The translations under genes were made by a program, and so were the position numbers. A DNA stretch of 64,000 bases. Source: Dietzia lutea. Lineage in GTDB: Bacteria > Actinomycetota > Actinomycetes > Mycobacteriales > Mycobacteriaceae. Below the pieces are notes generated by a model, which made no database searches, had not been told where the DNA came from, and saw only the letters and a program-made list of their open reading frames with translations. Below, one piece after another: positions 7,169 to 17,600 of this stretch. The stretch lies in contig NZ_CP015449.1 in the NCBI RefSeq assembly GCF_003096075.1, forward strand, positions 1,977,001-2,041,000. Direction: 5' to 3'. How positions within the stretch are numbered: position 1 is the first letter of the stretch; every line of letters begins with the position of its first letter.

Positions 7169-9544
7169 TCACAGGGTATCGGCACGCGCGACGACGGGCG
7201 TCGCGGGCTGGTGTCCCGGCAGCAGCGACTCGACCTGACCGGCCGTGCTGAGGACCGCACCGGGCCCGGAGAGGGCGAACACGTCCTCGACCGCCGCACC
7301 CCTGGTCCGGACCACCACCCAGTCGATCCGGGCGCCCGTCTGCAGGATCGCGGAGACGATCCGGGCGAACAGCCCCGGTCGGTCCTCGGCGCGGACCTCC
7401 ATCATCACGCCGTCCGCGTCGGAGCGGTGCCCGACGAGGACGGAGGACCTGGCCCGCGGGGGCCCGATGGGCAGGGCCTCGCCCCGCGCCAGGGCTGCGC
7501 GCAGCGATCCCGGGAGGCCGGCGTCGATCGCCCGGCGCAGGTCCTGCCGGAGCACGCGCGCGTCCACTGGATCGCCGAACCTCGTGGAGACCGTCATCCT
7601 CGCGCGCATCCCGCCGGGCGGCCGGAGGTCGATCTCCGCGTCGACGATCTCCAGTCGGTGGGCGGCGAGGACCTCCGCGGCCACCGCCAGTGATCGTCCG
7701 GCGCCGGGGGCGACGAGGGTGACCTCGTGGGTGGTGCCCGTGCCCGCGGCACGGAGCTCGACGACGACGTCGGGGGGCCCGTGCCGTCTCGACGCCCGCA
7801 CCGTCGGCGCCTCGACGGCGGCGGGCCGGGGCCCCACCTGGGCGCGGCACGCCGCGACGAGCGCCGTGTGCGCGCTGGCCCGTCCCGCCGTCCACACGGT
7901 CGGGCCGGTGGCGATCGAGTCCGCCTCGGTGAGCGCGGCCGACACGTCCAGGGCGGCCGTGTCCCAGTCCAGTGTGTCGAGGACGAACTGGGCGGTCTCC
8001 GGGTCGGAGGGGTCGCGGCGGCCGGCGGTCCTGGCGAGGAGGAGGTGGTGTCGGACGAGTCGTTCCAGGGTCTGGGTGTCGCGCACGCTCAGCCCCATCC
8101 TCTCGGCGATCGGCCGGATCATGACCGCGCCGTTCTCGCTGTGGTCGCCCCCGCGGCTCTTGCCGAGGTCGTGGAGGAGCGCCGCCAGCAGTAGGAGGTC
8201 GGCCCGCCCGACCGAGGTGGTGAGCCGCGACGCCTCGACCGCCGTCTGCACGAGGTGCCTGTCGACCGTGTAGACGTGCGTGCGTTCGCGGGCGGGCAGG
8301 TCCCGCACGCCGGACCACTCGGGCAGTAAGCGCTCCCACAGTCCGCAGCGGTCGAGGGCCTCGTGCACGGGGATCTGCGCCTCGCCCGAGCCCAGCAGCA
8401 CCAGCAGGTCGGACAGCGCCTCCGCGGGCCACCGGCCCTCGGGGGCGGGGCTGCGTTCGGCCAGGACGCCGAGGGTGGAGCCCGCCACCGGCAGGGAGAA
8501 CCGCGCGGCGGCGGCCGCGACCCGCAGCGGTAGCCAGGGGTCCTCCGCGACGCGCGCGCCACGGGCCAGCGCCACCTCGCCCGCGTGCTCGACCACGCCG
8601 TCGTCCAGCGGCCGGCGGACCGGGGACCGCCTCAGCAGCCCGGTGAGCCCCCGCGTCGACAGGGTCGCGCACGATCCGCGTATCGCCTGGTCGGCGGTGA
8701 ACGCGATCGTGCGGGAGGCGTCGCTGAGGGCACGGGCGAGGTCGAACCGGTCACCGAGTCCTAGGGCACGGCCGACCTCGTCGCCGTACTCCGCGTGCAG
8801 CACCTCGCGGGCGCGCCCGGCGACCCGGTGCAGCTCGGTGCGGGCGTCGAGCACGAGCCGGTGCGCGGCAGCCATCCCCCCGGGCACCACGGGTCGGCCG
8901 TCGCTGAGGTGCGCCAGCGCCAGGGCTGTGACGAGCTGTGCGTCGCGCAAACCCCCGACACCGTTCTTGAGGTCCGGCTCGCTGCGGTGGGCGATGACGC
9001 CGGCGCGGTGGCGCCTCGCCGCGGCGGCGGCGACGAGGTCGTCGAAGCGGGAGGCGATCTGGTCACGCCACTGGCGGCGGGCGCCGTCGACGACCAGAGC
9101 ACCGAGATCCGCATCGCCCGCGATCACCCGCGCGTCGAGCAGGCTCAGGCCCACCGAGACGTCGGCGGCGGCGACGGCCAGGCACTGGTCAACCGTGCGG
9201 ACGCTGTGGTCGAGGCCGACCCCGGAGTCCCACAGGGGGTACCACAGCGCGTCGGCGAGCTCGCCCACGTCGCGGTCCGTGCGGCGTTCGTGCACGAGCA
9301 CCAGGTCGAGGTCCGAATGCGGCAGGACCTCCCTGCGGCCGAGTCCGCCGAACGCGATCAGGGCGAATCCTGAGCCCGGGTCGACGCCGGCCTCCTCGGC
9401 GAGCCGCGACAACTCCATCTCGTAGAGCTCGCACAGGGCTGCCCGCAGTGCCGCGGCCGGCAGGTCCTCGCGCCGCGCGGAGAGGATCCGTGCACGTCCG
9501 GCTCGCAGTGCCGTGGCACGTTCGCCGTCAGCGGTCGCCCTCAT
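7169..9544 (-). CDS. glnD: [protein-PII] nucleotidyltransferase/hydrolase GlnD
   Basis: GlnD modifies and de-modifies the PII protein according to glutamine level; in actinobacteria the modification is adenylylation. The 791-aa protein has a nucleotidyltransferase site (FGGLGRREVLPHSDLDLVLVH, about residues 65-84), an HD hydrolase domain (LLAALLHDLGKSRGGDH) and two C-terminal ACT domains (around VAPGAGRSLAVAAEVL and EDRPGLFARIVSAIL). ATG at 9544 has AAGGGGAG just upstream; the in-frame extension to 9769 is low-complexity and runs through the glnB-glnD gap. It lies downstream of amtB and glnB, but a strong hairpin in the 187-bp gap may lower or uncouple its expression. Confidence 0.96.
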   Translation of the reverse strand: MRATADGERATALRAGRARILSARREDLPAAALRAALCELYEMELSRLAEEAGVDPGSGFALIAFGGLGRREVLPHSDLDLVLVHERRTDRDVGELADALWYPLWDSGVGLDHSVRTVDQCLAVAAADVSVGLSLLDARVIAGDADLGALVVDGARRQWRDQIASRFDDLVAAAAARRHRAGVIAHRSEPDLKNGVGGLRDAQLVTALALAHLSDGRPVVPGGMAAAHRLVLDARTELHRVAGRAREVLHAEYGDEVGRALGLGDRFDLARALSDASRTIAFTADQAIRGSCATLSTRGLTGLLRRSPVRRPLDDGVVEHAGEVALARGARVAEDPWLPLRVAAAAARFSLPVAGSTLGVLAERSPAPEGRWPAEALSDLLVLLGSGEAQIPVHEALDRCGLWERLLPEWSGVRDLPARERTHVYTVDRHLVQTAVEASRLTTSVGRADLLLLAALLHDLGKSRGGDHSENGAVMIRPIAERMGLSVRDTQTLERLVRHHLLLARTAGRRDPSDPETAQFVLDTLDWDTAALDVSAALTEADSIATGPTVWTAGRASAHTALVAACRAQVGPRPAAVEAPTVRASRRHGPPDVVVELRAAGTGTTHEVTLVAPGAGRSLAVAAEVLAAHRLEIVDAEIDLRPPGGMRARMTVSTRFGDPVDARVLRQDLRRAIDAGLPGSLRAALARGEALPIGPPRARSSVLVGHRSDADGVMMEVRAEDRPGLFARIVSAILQTGARIDWVVVRTRGAAVEDVFALSGPGAVLSTAGQVESLLPGHQPATPVVARADTL

Positions 9545-9662
9545 CCCTCTCCCCTTCCCCACGTCCGTCGGGATCCAGAGTCCCGCGCCCGTGTCACCCC
9601 GCCGGGGCGGGCGTGTTTCGCTTCTGTGAACGGCCCCGCACGGAGCGGGCGCACACGAGAGC

Positions 9663-9691
9663 GCGGGCCGCCCCCGTGGGGGACGACCCGC
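9663..9691 (-). terminator. hairpin between glnB and glnD
   Basis: GCGGG..CG.CCCCC-gt-GGGGG.CG..CCCGC forms a compact GC-rich hairpin 41 bp after the glnB stop. No U-tract follows. It may end most amtB-glnB transcripts before glnD. Confidence 0.45.
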
Positions 9692-9731
9692 GCGCGGAAG
9701 CGTGGGTATGTGTGGGAACGGGCGGGGCCGC

Positions 9732-11466
<1,735 letters not shown>

Positions 11467-11563
11467 GGTGCTGTCCTCCTCGTTTCGTTGCGTGGTGAGC
11501 GTCTTCTCGCTCCCCGTCGCACTAGAGGTTTCCGCTGCCGTGTTGCGGTGGATGTGCGCGTGT

Positions 11564-11579
11564 GTTTCCTACCGGTTAC
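11564..11579 (-). promoter_or_regulatory. GlnR box upstream of amtB
   Basis: The minus strand reads GTAAC-CGGTAG-GAAAC, an exact match to the actinobacterial GlnR consensus GTNAC-N6-GAAAC. It lies 98 bp before the amtB start. A second GAAAC half-site occurs at 11528-11532. GlnR is the global nitrogen activator in Streptomyces and mycobacteria; its gene is outside this window. Confidence 0.72.
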
Positions 11580-11624
11580 ACGCGACGGGCCCCGGTTCCG
11601 GTCATGTGTCGCGGCCCGCCGCGC

Positions 11625-13142
11625 CTAGGTCCCGAGCAGCGCGTCGACGAACGCCTCGGGGGTGAACGGCGCGAGATCGTCCGCGCCCTCGCCCAGCCCG
11701 ACGAGCTTGACCGGCACGCCCAGCTCGTGCTGCACCTGGAAGACGATGCCGCCCTTGGCGGTGCCGTCGAGCTTGGTCAGCACGACGCCGGTGATGTCGA
11801 CGACCTCTTTGAACACGCGGGCCTGCATGAGCCCGTTCTGTCCGGTGGTCGCGTCGATCACGAGCAGGACCTCGTCGACGGGGGTCTTCTTCTCGACGAC
11901 CCGCTTGACCTTGCCGAGCTCGTCCATGAGGCCGGCCTTGGTGTGGAGGCGGCCCGCGGTATCCACGAGCACGGCGTCCACACCGGTCTCGACGCCGCGT
12001 CTGACCGCGTCGAAGGCGACCGAGGCGGGATCGGCGCCCTCCTTGCCGCGCACGACCTCGGCGCCGACGCGCTCGGCCCAGGTCTGGAGCTGGTCCGCCG
12101 CGGCGGCGCGGAACGTGTCCGCGGCGCCGAGCAGGATGGCGCGGCCGTCGGCGACGAGGACGCGGGCGAGCTTGCCGGTCGTGGTGGTCTTGCCGGTGCC
12201 GTTGACGCCGACGACGAGGAGGACCGCGGGCGTGCCCTCGTTCGGCAGCGCACGTAGCGAGCGGTCGTACTCGGGGTGGAGGTTGTCGATGAGGGTCTGC
12301 CGGAGCAGGTCCCGCACCTCGGCCTCGGTGCGGACCTGGCGGGTCGCGATCTCCTCCCGCAGCCGGTCCACCACGCGCTGGGTCGTGGTGGCCCCGAGGT
12401 CGGCCATGATGAGGGTGTCCTCGATCTCCTCCCAGGCGTCCTCGTCGAGGTCGCCCGCACCGAGCAGGCCGAGCAGCCCCTGGCCGACGGTGTTCTGCGA
12501 GCGGGCGAGCCGGCCCCGGAGGCGGTCGAGTCGGCCGGTGGCCGGATCGATGCGCTCGACCGGTGCGACCGGCTCGGGGGTCCCGGTGATGACCTCCGTG
12601 GTGGGCGCCGGGACCTCGTCGGAGGGAACCTCGGGCGGCACGACCACCGGCTCGACGGGGGCGGGTTCGACGATCTCCGTGTCCGCGCTCGGACCGGGTT
12701 CGACGTCCGGCTCGACGACCGGGATCTCGGGCTCGGCATCGACGCCGCGCTCCGGCGCGGGCGTCGGCTCGGCCACCGGCGGGGTCTCCGGCGCCGTCGG
12801 CGTACCGGGCCGGGCGTCAGTGGGCGTCGCGGGTGGCGGTCCGGCCGGCGCGGCGGGAGGCGCGACGGGAGGCGCGACGGGAGGTGCGGCTGCGGAACGG
12901 GGCTCCTCCCTCGGGATCGGCTCCTTGGCGGGCGCGGCCACACCGCCGCCCTGCGCGAAGGAGAACCCCGTCCCGGCCTGGTAGTTGCCGGACCGCTCCT
13001 CGCGGGTGAGCTCCTTGCGTTCCTCGGCCTTGGTCAGGGAGATCTGCCGCTTCTTGCGCAGCTGCAGGCCCACGACGAGGGCGATGACGGCCAGCAGCAG
13101 CACCGCGGCGACGGCGATGATGATCCAGGTGGTGGTAGTCAC
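11625..13142 (-). CDS. ftsY: signal recognition particle receptor FtsY, membrane-anchored
   Basis: FtsY is the SRP receptor GTPase. This 505-aa version starts with a transmembrane helix (residues about 6-27, WIIIAVAAVLLLAVIALVVG) followed by LRKKRQ, so it is probably an integral membrane protein. A long Pro/Ala/Glu-rich linker (about residues 75-195) follows, then the NG domain with VGVNGTGKTTTTGKLA, DTAGRLHTK and TKLDGTAKGG. GTG at 13142 is chosen because it gives the conserved VTTTTWI N-terminus; the reading continues upstream without homology. It lies downstream of smc. Confidence 0.95.
   Translation of the reverse strand: MTTTTWIIIAVAAVLLLAVIALVVGLQLRKKRQISLTKAEERKELTREERSGNYQAGTGFSFAQGGGVAAPAKEPIPREEPRSAAAPPVAPPVAPPAAPAGPPPATPTDARPGTPTAPETPPVAEPTPAPERGVDAEPEIPVVEPDVEPGPSADTEIVEPAPVEPVVVPPEVPSDEVPAPTTEVITGTPEPVAPVERIDPATGRLDRLRGRLARSQNTVGQGLLGLLGAGDLDEDAWEEIEDTLIMADLGATTTQRVVDRLREEIATRQVRTEAEVRDLLRQTLIDNLHPEYDRSLRALPNEGTPAVLLVVGVNGTGKTTTTGKLARVLVADGRAILLGAADTFRAAAADQLQTWAERVGAEVVRGKEGADPASVAFDAVRRGVETGVDAVLVDTAGRLHTKAGLMDELGKVKRVVEKKTPVDEVLLVIDATTGQNGLMQARVFKEVVDITGVVLTKLDGTAKGGIVFQVQHELGVPVKLVGLGEGADDLAPFTPEAFVDALLGT
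12855..12890 (-). repeat. three 12-bp tandem units in the ftsY linker
   Basis: The unit GGGAGGCGCGAC (plus strand) is repeated at 12855, 12867 and, degenerate, at 12879. It encodes the APPV repeats of the FtsY linker. A likely site of length variation. Confidence 0.75.
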
Positions 13143-13237
13143 GGTGCCCAGTATGGCCGAGGGCGTCCGTCGCCATGGCGGCCCCGGGGGTCCGCGGCCC
13201 GCGGCCACGCCGCTCCCCCTCGCCGCGCCGGTCACGG

Positions 13238-16200
13238 TCAGCGCATGCGTTGGGAGATGACCTTGGAGATCCCGTCGCCCTGCATGGAGACGCCGTAGAG
13301 CACGTCGGCCACGTCCATGGTCGGCTTCTGGTGGGTGATCACGATGAGCTGGCTGGTCTCGCGCAGCTGCTCGAACAGCCCGATGAGCCGGCGCAGGTTG
13401 GTGTCGTCGAGCGCGGCCTCGACCTCGTCCATCACGTAGAACGGGCTGGGCCGGGCCTTGAAGATCGCCACCAGCATCGCCACCGCCGTCAGCGACTTCT
13501 CGCCGCCGGACAGCAGCGAGAGCCGCTTGACCTTCTTGCCGGGCGGCCGCGCCTCCACCTCGATGCCGGTGGCGAGCATGTCGTCGGGCTCGGTGAGCAC
13601 CAGCCGGCCCTCGCCGCCCGGGAACAGCACCGAGAACACGTCGCGGAACTCGCGTTCGACGTCGATATACGCCTCGGTGAAGATCTGCTCGATCCTGTCG
13701 TCGACGTCGTCGATCACGCCCTCGAGGTCCGCGCGGGCTTTCTTGACGTCGTCGAGCTGGGCCGACAGGAACGCGTAGCGTTCCTCGAGCGCGGCGAACT
13801 CCTCCAACGCGAGGGGGTTGACCTTGCCGAGCGTGGCGAGGTCCTTCTCCGCTCGCCTGAGGCGCCGCTCCTGCTCGGACCGCACGAACGGCATGGGCGG
13901 CGGCGGGGTGACGTCCTCGCCACGCTCGCGGGCCGCCTCGTACTCCGACATCTCCAGCGCGGACGGCGGCAGGTCCACGTCGGGCCCGTACTCCGCGACC
14001 AGCGCCTCCGGTTCGATCCCGTGCCGCTCGAGCACCGCCGCCTCGAGCTCCGAGACCTTGACCTCGAGCTGGGCGCGGACGATCTCGTCGCGGTGCGCGG
14101 CGTCCCCCAGCCGTGAGACCTCGCTCTCCGCCGCGGTGAGGTCACCGCGCAGGGCGGTGGCCCGGGCGGTCGCCTCCGAGCGCGCGGCCGCCAGCCGGTC
14201 GCGTTCCGCCGAGGCGGCGGCGATGAGCTCGTCGAGGCGGGCCAGCAGTCGCCCGCTGAGCTCGTCCACCACCCCGGCGACCTCGGCGCCCCGTCGGCGC
14301 TCGGCCGCCGCCCGGGCCGCGCGGGCACGGGACTCGCGCTCGGCCTGGGCGGCCCGTCGCAGGGACGCCGACTTCCCGCGGACGCCGGCGGCCCGTTCCT
14401 CGGCGGAGCGGTGCGCGAGCCTGGCCTCCAGTTCGGCGGCCCGGGCCGTCGCCACCTCCGCCTGCGCCGCGACCCGACCGTCGTCCTCGGGCGGCCTGAC
14501 CTCGTCGTCGTCACCCGCCCGGACGAGCCGGTCGGACAGCTCGGCGTGCTCGGCGCGCGCGGCATCGAGCTTGTCCACGGCGATGCGCCGCGACTGCTCG
14601 AGGCGGCGCACGTCCGCCTCGGCGCGGCGACGCCGCTGCCCGATGCGGGCCAGCTCGGCGTAGATCTCCTCGATCGCGGCATCGGACTCCCCGATCGCGG
14701 CGAGGGTCTCGGAGTACCTGTCGGCGCGCTCGGCGTCCTCCGCCTCGGCGCCGGCCAGCTCGGCGCGGGCGGTCTCGATCTCGGCGCGGACCGAGTCGCG
14801 CTCGGCGACGGCGGCGTCGATCGCGGACTGGATCTCCAGACCCGTGCGCCCGGACGCCGAGCCACCCACGGCCCACCCCGCGCCGGCGAGCTCCCCGTCC
14901 CGGGTCACCGCGCGCACGCGCCGGTCCGCGTCGACCTGAGCCTGGGCGGCGGTCAGGTCGTCGACCACGACCACGTCCACCAACAGGGCGGTCACCGCGG
15001 CGACGAGGTCCTCGGGCACGTCCACCACGTCCAGGGCCCACCGGGCGCCGTCGACGAGGTCCACCTCGAGCCGGTAGTCCCCGCCGGGCGCGCCGCGGCC
15101 CACGAGCCCCGCCCGCCCCGCGTCGGCCTCGCGCAGCGCGGCGAGCACCTCCCCGCGGTCCACCCCGGCGTCCACGACCACCGCGTCGACGGCGGGGCCG
15201 AGCGCCACGCCGATCGCGCGCTCCCAGCCGTCGCGCACGCCGAGCGACTCCCCCACCGTGCCGGCCACGGCATCCGCGCCGAGATGCCGCACGACCCAGT
15301 CGGCGCCGTCACCGGCGCCCTTGTTCTGTTCGAGGGTCTCGATGCGCGCGGCCAACCGCGCGATCCGCTGATCGGCCTCCCGCTCGAGGCCCTGCAGCTC
15401 GGCCAGTCGCGCCCGGGCGGCCAGGTGGGCGCGCTCCGCGCGGCCGAGGTGCTCGTCGAGGGTGCGCTCGCCCTCGGAGTGGGCGCCGATCCGGGCGTGG
15501 ACCGCGTCGAACTCGGCCTCGGCGTCGGCCACGGCGGCGCGGGCAGCGGCGGCCTCGGCGTCCAGCCGCGCGATCTCCGCCTCGGTCGACTCCACGCGCG
15601 CGGCGAGCGTCTCGACCTTGCCGGCGAGTCGGGCCACGCCCTCGCGCCGGTCGGCGATCGCCCGGACGGCCTTGAGGTGCTCGGCCTCGAGCGCGGCGAG
15701 CGCAGCCTCGGCCGCACCCAGCGCCTCCGTCGCGCGGCGGGCCCGGTCGGCGGCGGCCTCGGCCTGCTCCGCGAGATCCTGCTCGTGCGCCGCGGCGCGC
15801 TCGGCCTGACGGTCGAGTTCGTCGGGATCGGTGCCGTGGTGCACGGCGACCTCGGCGGCGAGCGAACGGGCGCGGTCGGAGGCGATACGGGCGGTCGCGC
15901 GGGCCCGCTCGGCCAGGGTCGACAGGGCGAACCACCGCTGCTGGGCGGCGTCGGCCTCGGGGGTGAGCCTGTCGAGCTCGGCCTGGGTCTCCGCCGCGGC
16001 GCGGGCCAGCTCGTCCCGGCGGTCGACCGCCTCGGCCACCCGGTCGGCCAGGCGGGCGCGCACGCTCTCGGCGTCGGCGAGCTCGCGCCGGCGGGTGACG
16101 AGGTCGTCGGCGGCCAGCCGGAACGTCGCATCGCGCAGGTCGGCCTGGATGGTCTGCGCCCGCCGCGCGACCTCGGCCTGCCGCCCGAGCGGCTTGAGTT

Positions 16201-16801
16201 GGCGTCGGAGCTCGGTGGTGAGGTCGTTGAGCCGGTCGAGGTTGCCCTGCATCCCGGCGAGTTTGCGCTGCGCCTTCTCCTTGCGGCGGCGGTGCTTGAG
16301 GATGCCGGCGGCCTCCTCGATGAACGCGCGTCGCTCCTCGGGCTTGGACTCGAGGATCTCGGCGAGCTTGCCCTGGCCGACGATCACGTGCATCTCGCGC
16401 CCGATGCCGGAGTCCGACAGCAGTTCCTGCACGTCCATGAGGCGGGCGCGGTCGCCGTTGATCTCGTACTCCGCGGCCCCGTCGCGGAACATCCGGCGGG
16501 TCAGGGAGACCTCGGCGTAGTCGATCGGCAACGCGCCGTCGGAGTTGTCCAGGGTGAGCGTGACCTCCGCGCGGCCGAGCGGCTGCTTGCCGGCGGTGCC
16601 GGCGAAGATGACGTCCTGCATCTTCCCGCCGCGCAGGGTCTTGGCGCTGTGCTCGCCCATGACCCACGTCAGCGCGTCGACGACATTCGACTTGCCCGAG
16701 CCGTTGGGGCCGACGACGCAGCAGATCCCGGGCTCGAATCTCAACGTCGTGGGCGCGGCGAAGGACTTGAAGCCCTTGAGCGTCAGCGACTTGAGATACA
16801 C
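13238..16801 (-). CDS. smc: chromosome segregation protein SMC
   Basis: A 1187-aa SMC ATPase that organises and separates chromosomes with ScpA/ScpB, which are not encoded here. The N-terminal Walker A is GPNGSGKSNV (residues 31-40). Two long coiled coils flank a hinge around residues 500-650 (DWVVRHLGADAVAGTVGESL onward). The C-terminal head has the ABC signature LSLLSGGEKSLTAVAML and Walker B PFYVMDEVEAALDDTN. The gene shows no frameshift. It is followed by ftsY and preceded by acyP, as in mycobacteria. Confidence 0.98.
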   Translation of the reverse strand: MYLKSLTLKGFKSFAAPTTLRFEPGICCVVGPNGSGKSNVVDALTWVMGEHSAKTLRGGKMQDVIFAGTAGKQPLGRAEVTLTLDNSDGALPIDYAEVSLTRRMFRDGAAEYEINGDRARLMDVQELLSDSGIGREMHVIVGQGKLAEILESKPEERRAFIEEAAGILKHRRRKEKAQRKLAGMQGNLDRLNDLTTELRRQLKPLGRQAEVARRAQTIQADLRDATFRLAADDLVTRRRELADAESVRARLADRVAEAVDRRDELARAAAETQAELDRLTPEADAAQQRWFALSTLAERARATARIASDRARSLAAEVAVHHGTDPDELDRQAERAAAHEQDLAEQAEAAADRARRATEALGAAEAALAALEAEHLKAVRAIADRREGVARLAGKVETLAARVESTEAEIARLDAEAAAARAAVADAEAEFDAVHARIGAHSEGERTLDEHLGRAERAHLAARARLAELQGLEREADQRIARLAARIETLEQNKGAGDGADWVVRHLGADAVAGTVGESLGVRDGWERAIGVALGPAVDAVVVDAGVDRGEVLAALREADAGRAGLVGRGAPGGDYRLEVDLVDGARWALDVVDVPEDLVAAVTALLVDVVVVDDLTAAQAQVDADRRVRAVTRDGELAGAGWAVGGSASGRTGLEIQSAIDAAVAERDSVRAEIETARAELAGAEAEDAERADRYSETLAAIGESDAAIEEIYAELARIGQRRRRAEADVRRLEQSRRIAVDKLDAARAEHAELSDRLVRAGDDDEVRPPEDDGRVAAQAEVATARAAELEARLAHRSAEERAAGVRGKSASLRRAAQAERESRARAARAAAERRRGAEVAGVVDELSGRLLARLDELIAAASAERDRLAAARSEATARATALRGDLTAAESEVSRLGDAAHRDEIVRAQLEVKVSELEAAVLERHGIEPEALVAEYGPDVDLPPSALEMSEYEAARERGEDVTPPPPMPFVRSEQERRLRRAEKDLATLGKVNPLALEEFAALEERYAFLSAQLDDVKKARADLEGVIDDVDDRIEQIFTEAYIDVEREFRDVFSVLFPGGEGRLVLTEPDDMLATGIEVEARPPGKKVKRLSLLSGGEKSLTAVAMLVAIFKARPSPFYVMDEVEAALDDTNLRRLIGLFEQLRETSQLIVITHQKPTMDVADVLYGVSMQGDGISKVISQRMR

Positions 16802-16817
16802 GGATGTCGATCCTAGG

Positions 16818-17108
16818 TCAGCGTTCGACGAATCCCGTCAGTCCGCCTCGCGCCGGTTCGTAGGTGTCGACGACGAGGTCCACGCGTCCGGGGGTCTCGC
16901 CACCGCGGAGGAGATCGCACAGGGCCCGGCACGCCGACTCCGGTCCCTCGGCCACCACGTGGACGCGGCCGTCCGGCTTGTTGGCCGCGTACCCGCTCAG
17001 GCCCAGTTCGAGGGCGCGGCTGCGCGTCCACCAGCGGAAGCCGACGCCCTGGACGTGACCGTGCACCCACGCGACCAGGCGGACCGTGTCCTGCCCCGGG
17101 TCGCTCAC
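16818..17108 (-). CDS. acyP: acylphosphatase
   Basis: A 96-aa acylphosphatase that hydrolyses acyl phosphates. The motif HVQGVGFRWWTRSRALELGL carries the catalytic Arg (GVGFR), and GYAANKPDGRVHVVAEG carries the conserved Asn. GTG at 17108 overlaps the OsmC stop by four bases (GTGA). Upstream in-frame codons read into the OsmC gene and are not homologous. The smc gene begins 16 bp downstream. Confidence 0.94.
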   Translation of the reverse strand: MSDPGQDTVRLVAWVHGHVQGVGFRWWTRSRALELGLSGYAANKPDGRVHVVAEGPESACRALCDLLRGGETPGRVDLVVDTYEPARGGLTGFVER

Positions 17109-17596
17109 TCGGGATCGCGCCCGGTCTCGAAGTGCAGCGCCACCTCGGTACCCGCGGTGATGGTCCGGCCGACGGTGCACGTGGCGTCGACCGAGCGGCG
17201 GATCATGTCGAGCACGCGGTCGGCCATCGCCGGGTCCAGGCCCGACAGGTCGAGCTCGTAGGTCTCCTCGAGGCGCGGGTAGCGCTCGTTCTCGCGGTCG
17301 GCGTCGCCGGAGACGCGGACGGTCGCGGCGTAGTCGTCACCGAGCCGGCGGGAGACGGTGAAGTCCGACGCCATGGCCGTGCACGCACCGAGCGCGATCT
17401 TGAGCAGCTCGCCCGGGGTGAACACGCCCTCGACGTCGGCCGACCCGATCTCGACCCGTGCCCCGCGCGAGGAGGTGCCCACGTAGCGCCGGGTGCCGAC
17501 CCGGTCGACCCGCAGCTCCGGGCCCGGGGCGTACCCGGGGGCGTCCCCGTGGGCGGGTGCGGGATCCTGCGGTGCGGGCTGAGGCGTCTGGGTCAT
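17105..17596 (-). CDS. OsmC/Ohr family peroxiredoxin-like protein
   Basis: A 163-aa OsmC-family protein. The first catalytic Cys is in KIALGACTAMAS and the second in VDATCTVGRTI; the pair reduces organic hydroperoxides in this family. The N-terminal about 30 residues are Pro/Ala-rich. It is translationally coupled to acyP downstream and starts four bases after the mutM stop. The physiological substrate is not evident. Confidence 0.9.
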   Translation of the reverse strand: MTQTPQPAPQDPAPAHGDAPGYAPGPELRVDRVGTRRYVGTSSRGARVEIGSADVEGVFTPGELLKIALGACTAMASDFTVSRRLGDDYAATVRVSGDADRENERYPRLEETYELDLSGLDPAMADRVLDMIRRSVDATCTVGRTITAGTEVALHFETGRDPE

Positions 17597-17600
17597 GCGG

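Noticed and set aside
7038-8672. 544-codon frame within glnD and the glnD-ffh junction
   Set aside because: Alternative frame of glnD; Arg/Pro-rich low complexity, no family features.
14411-16816. 801-codon open frame opposite smc
   Set aside because: A GC-skew shadow: no recognisable domains, His/Arg/Gly/Leu-rich composition, fully inside smc, which is intact and canonical.
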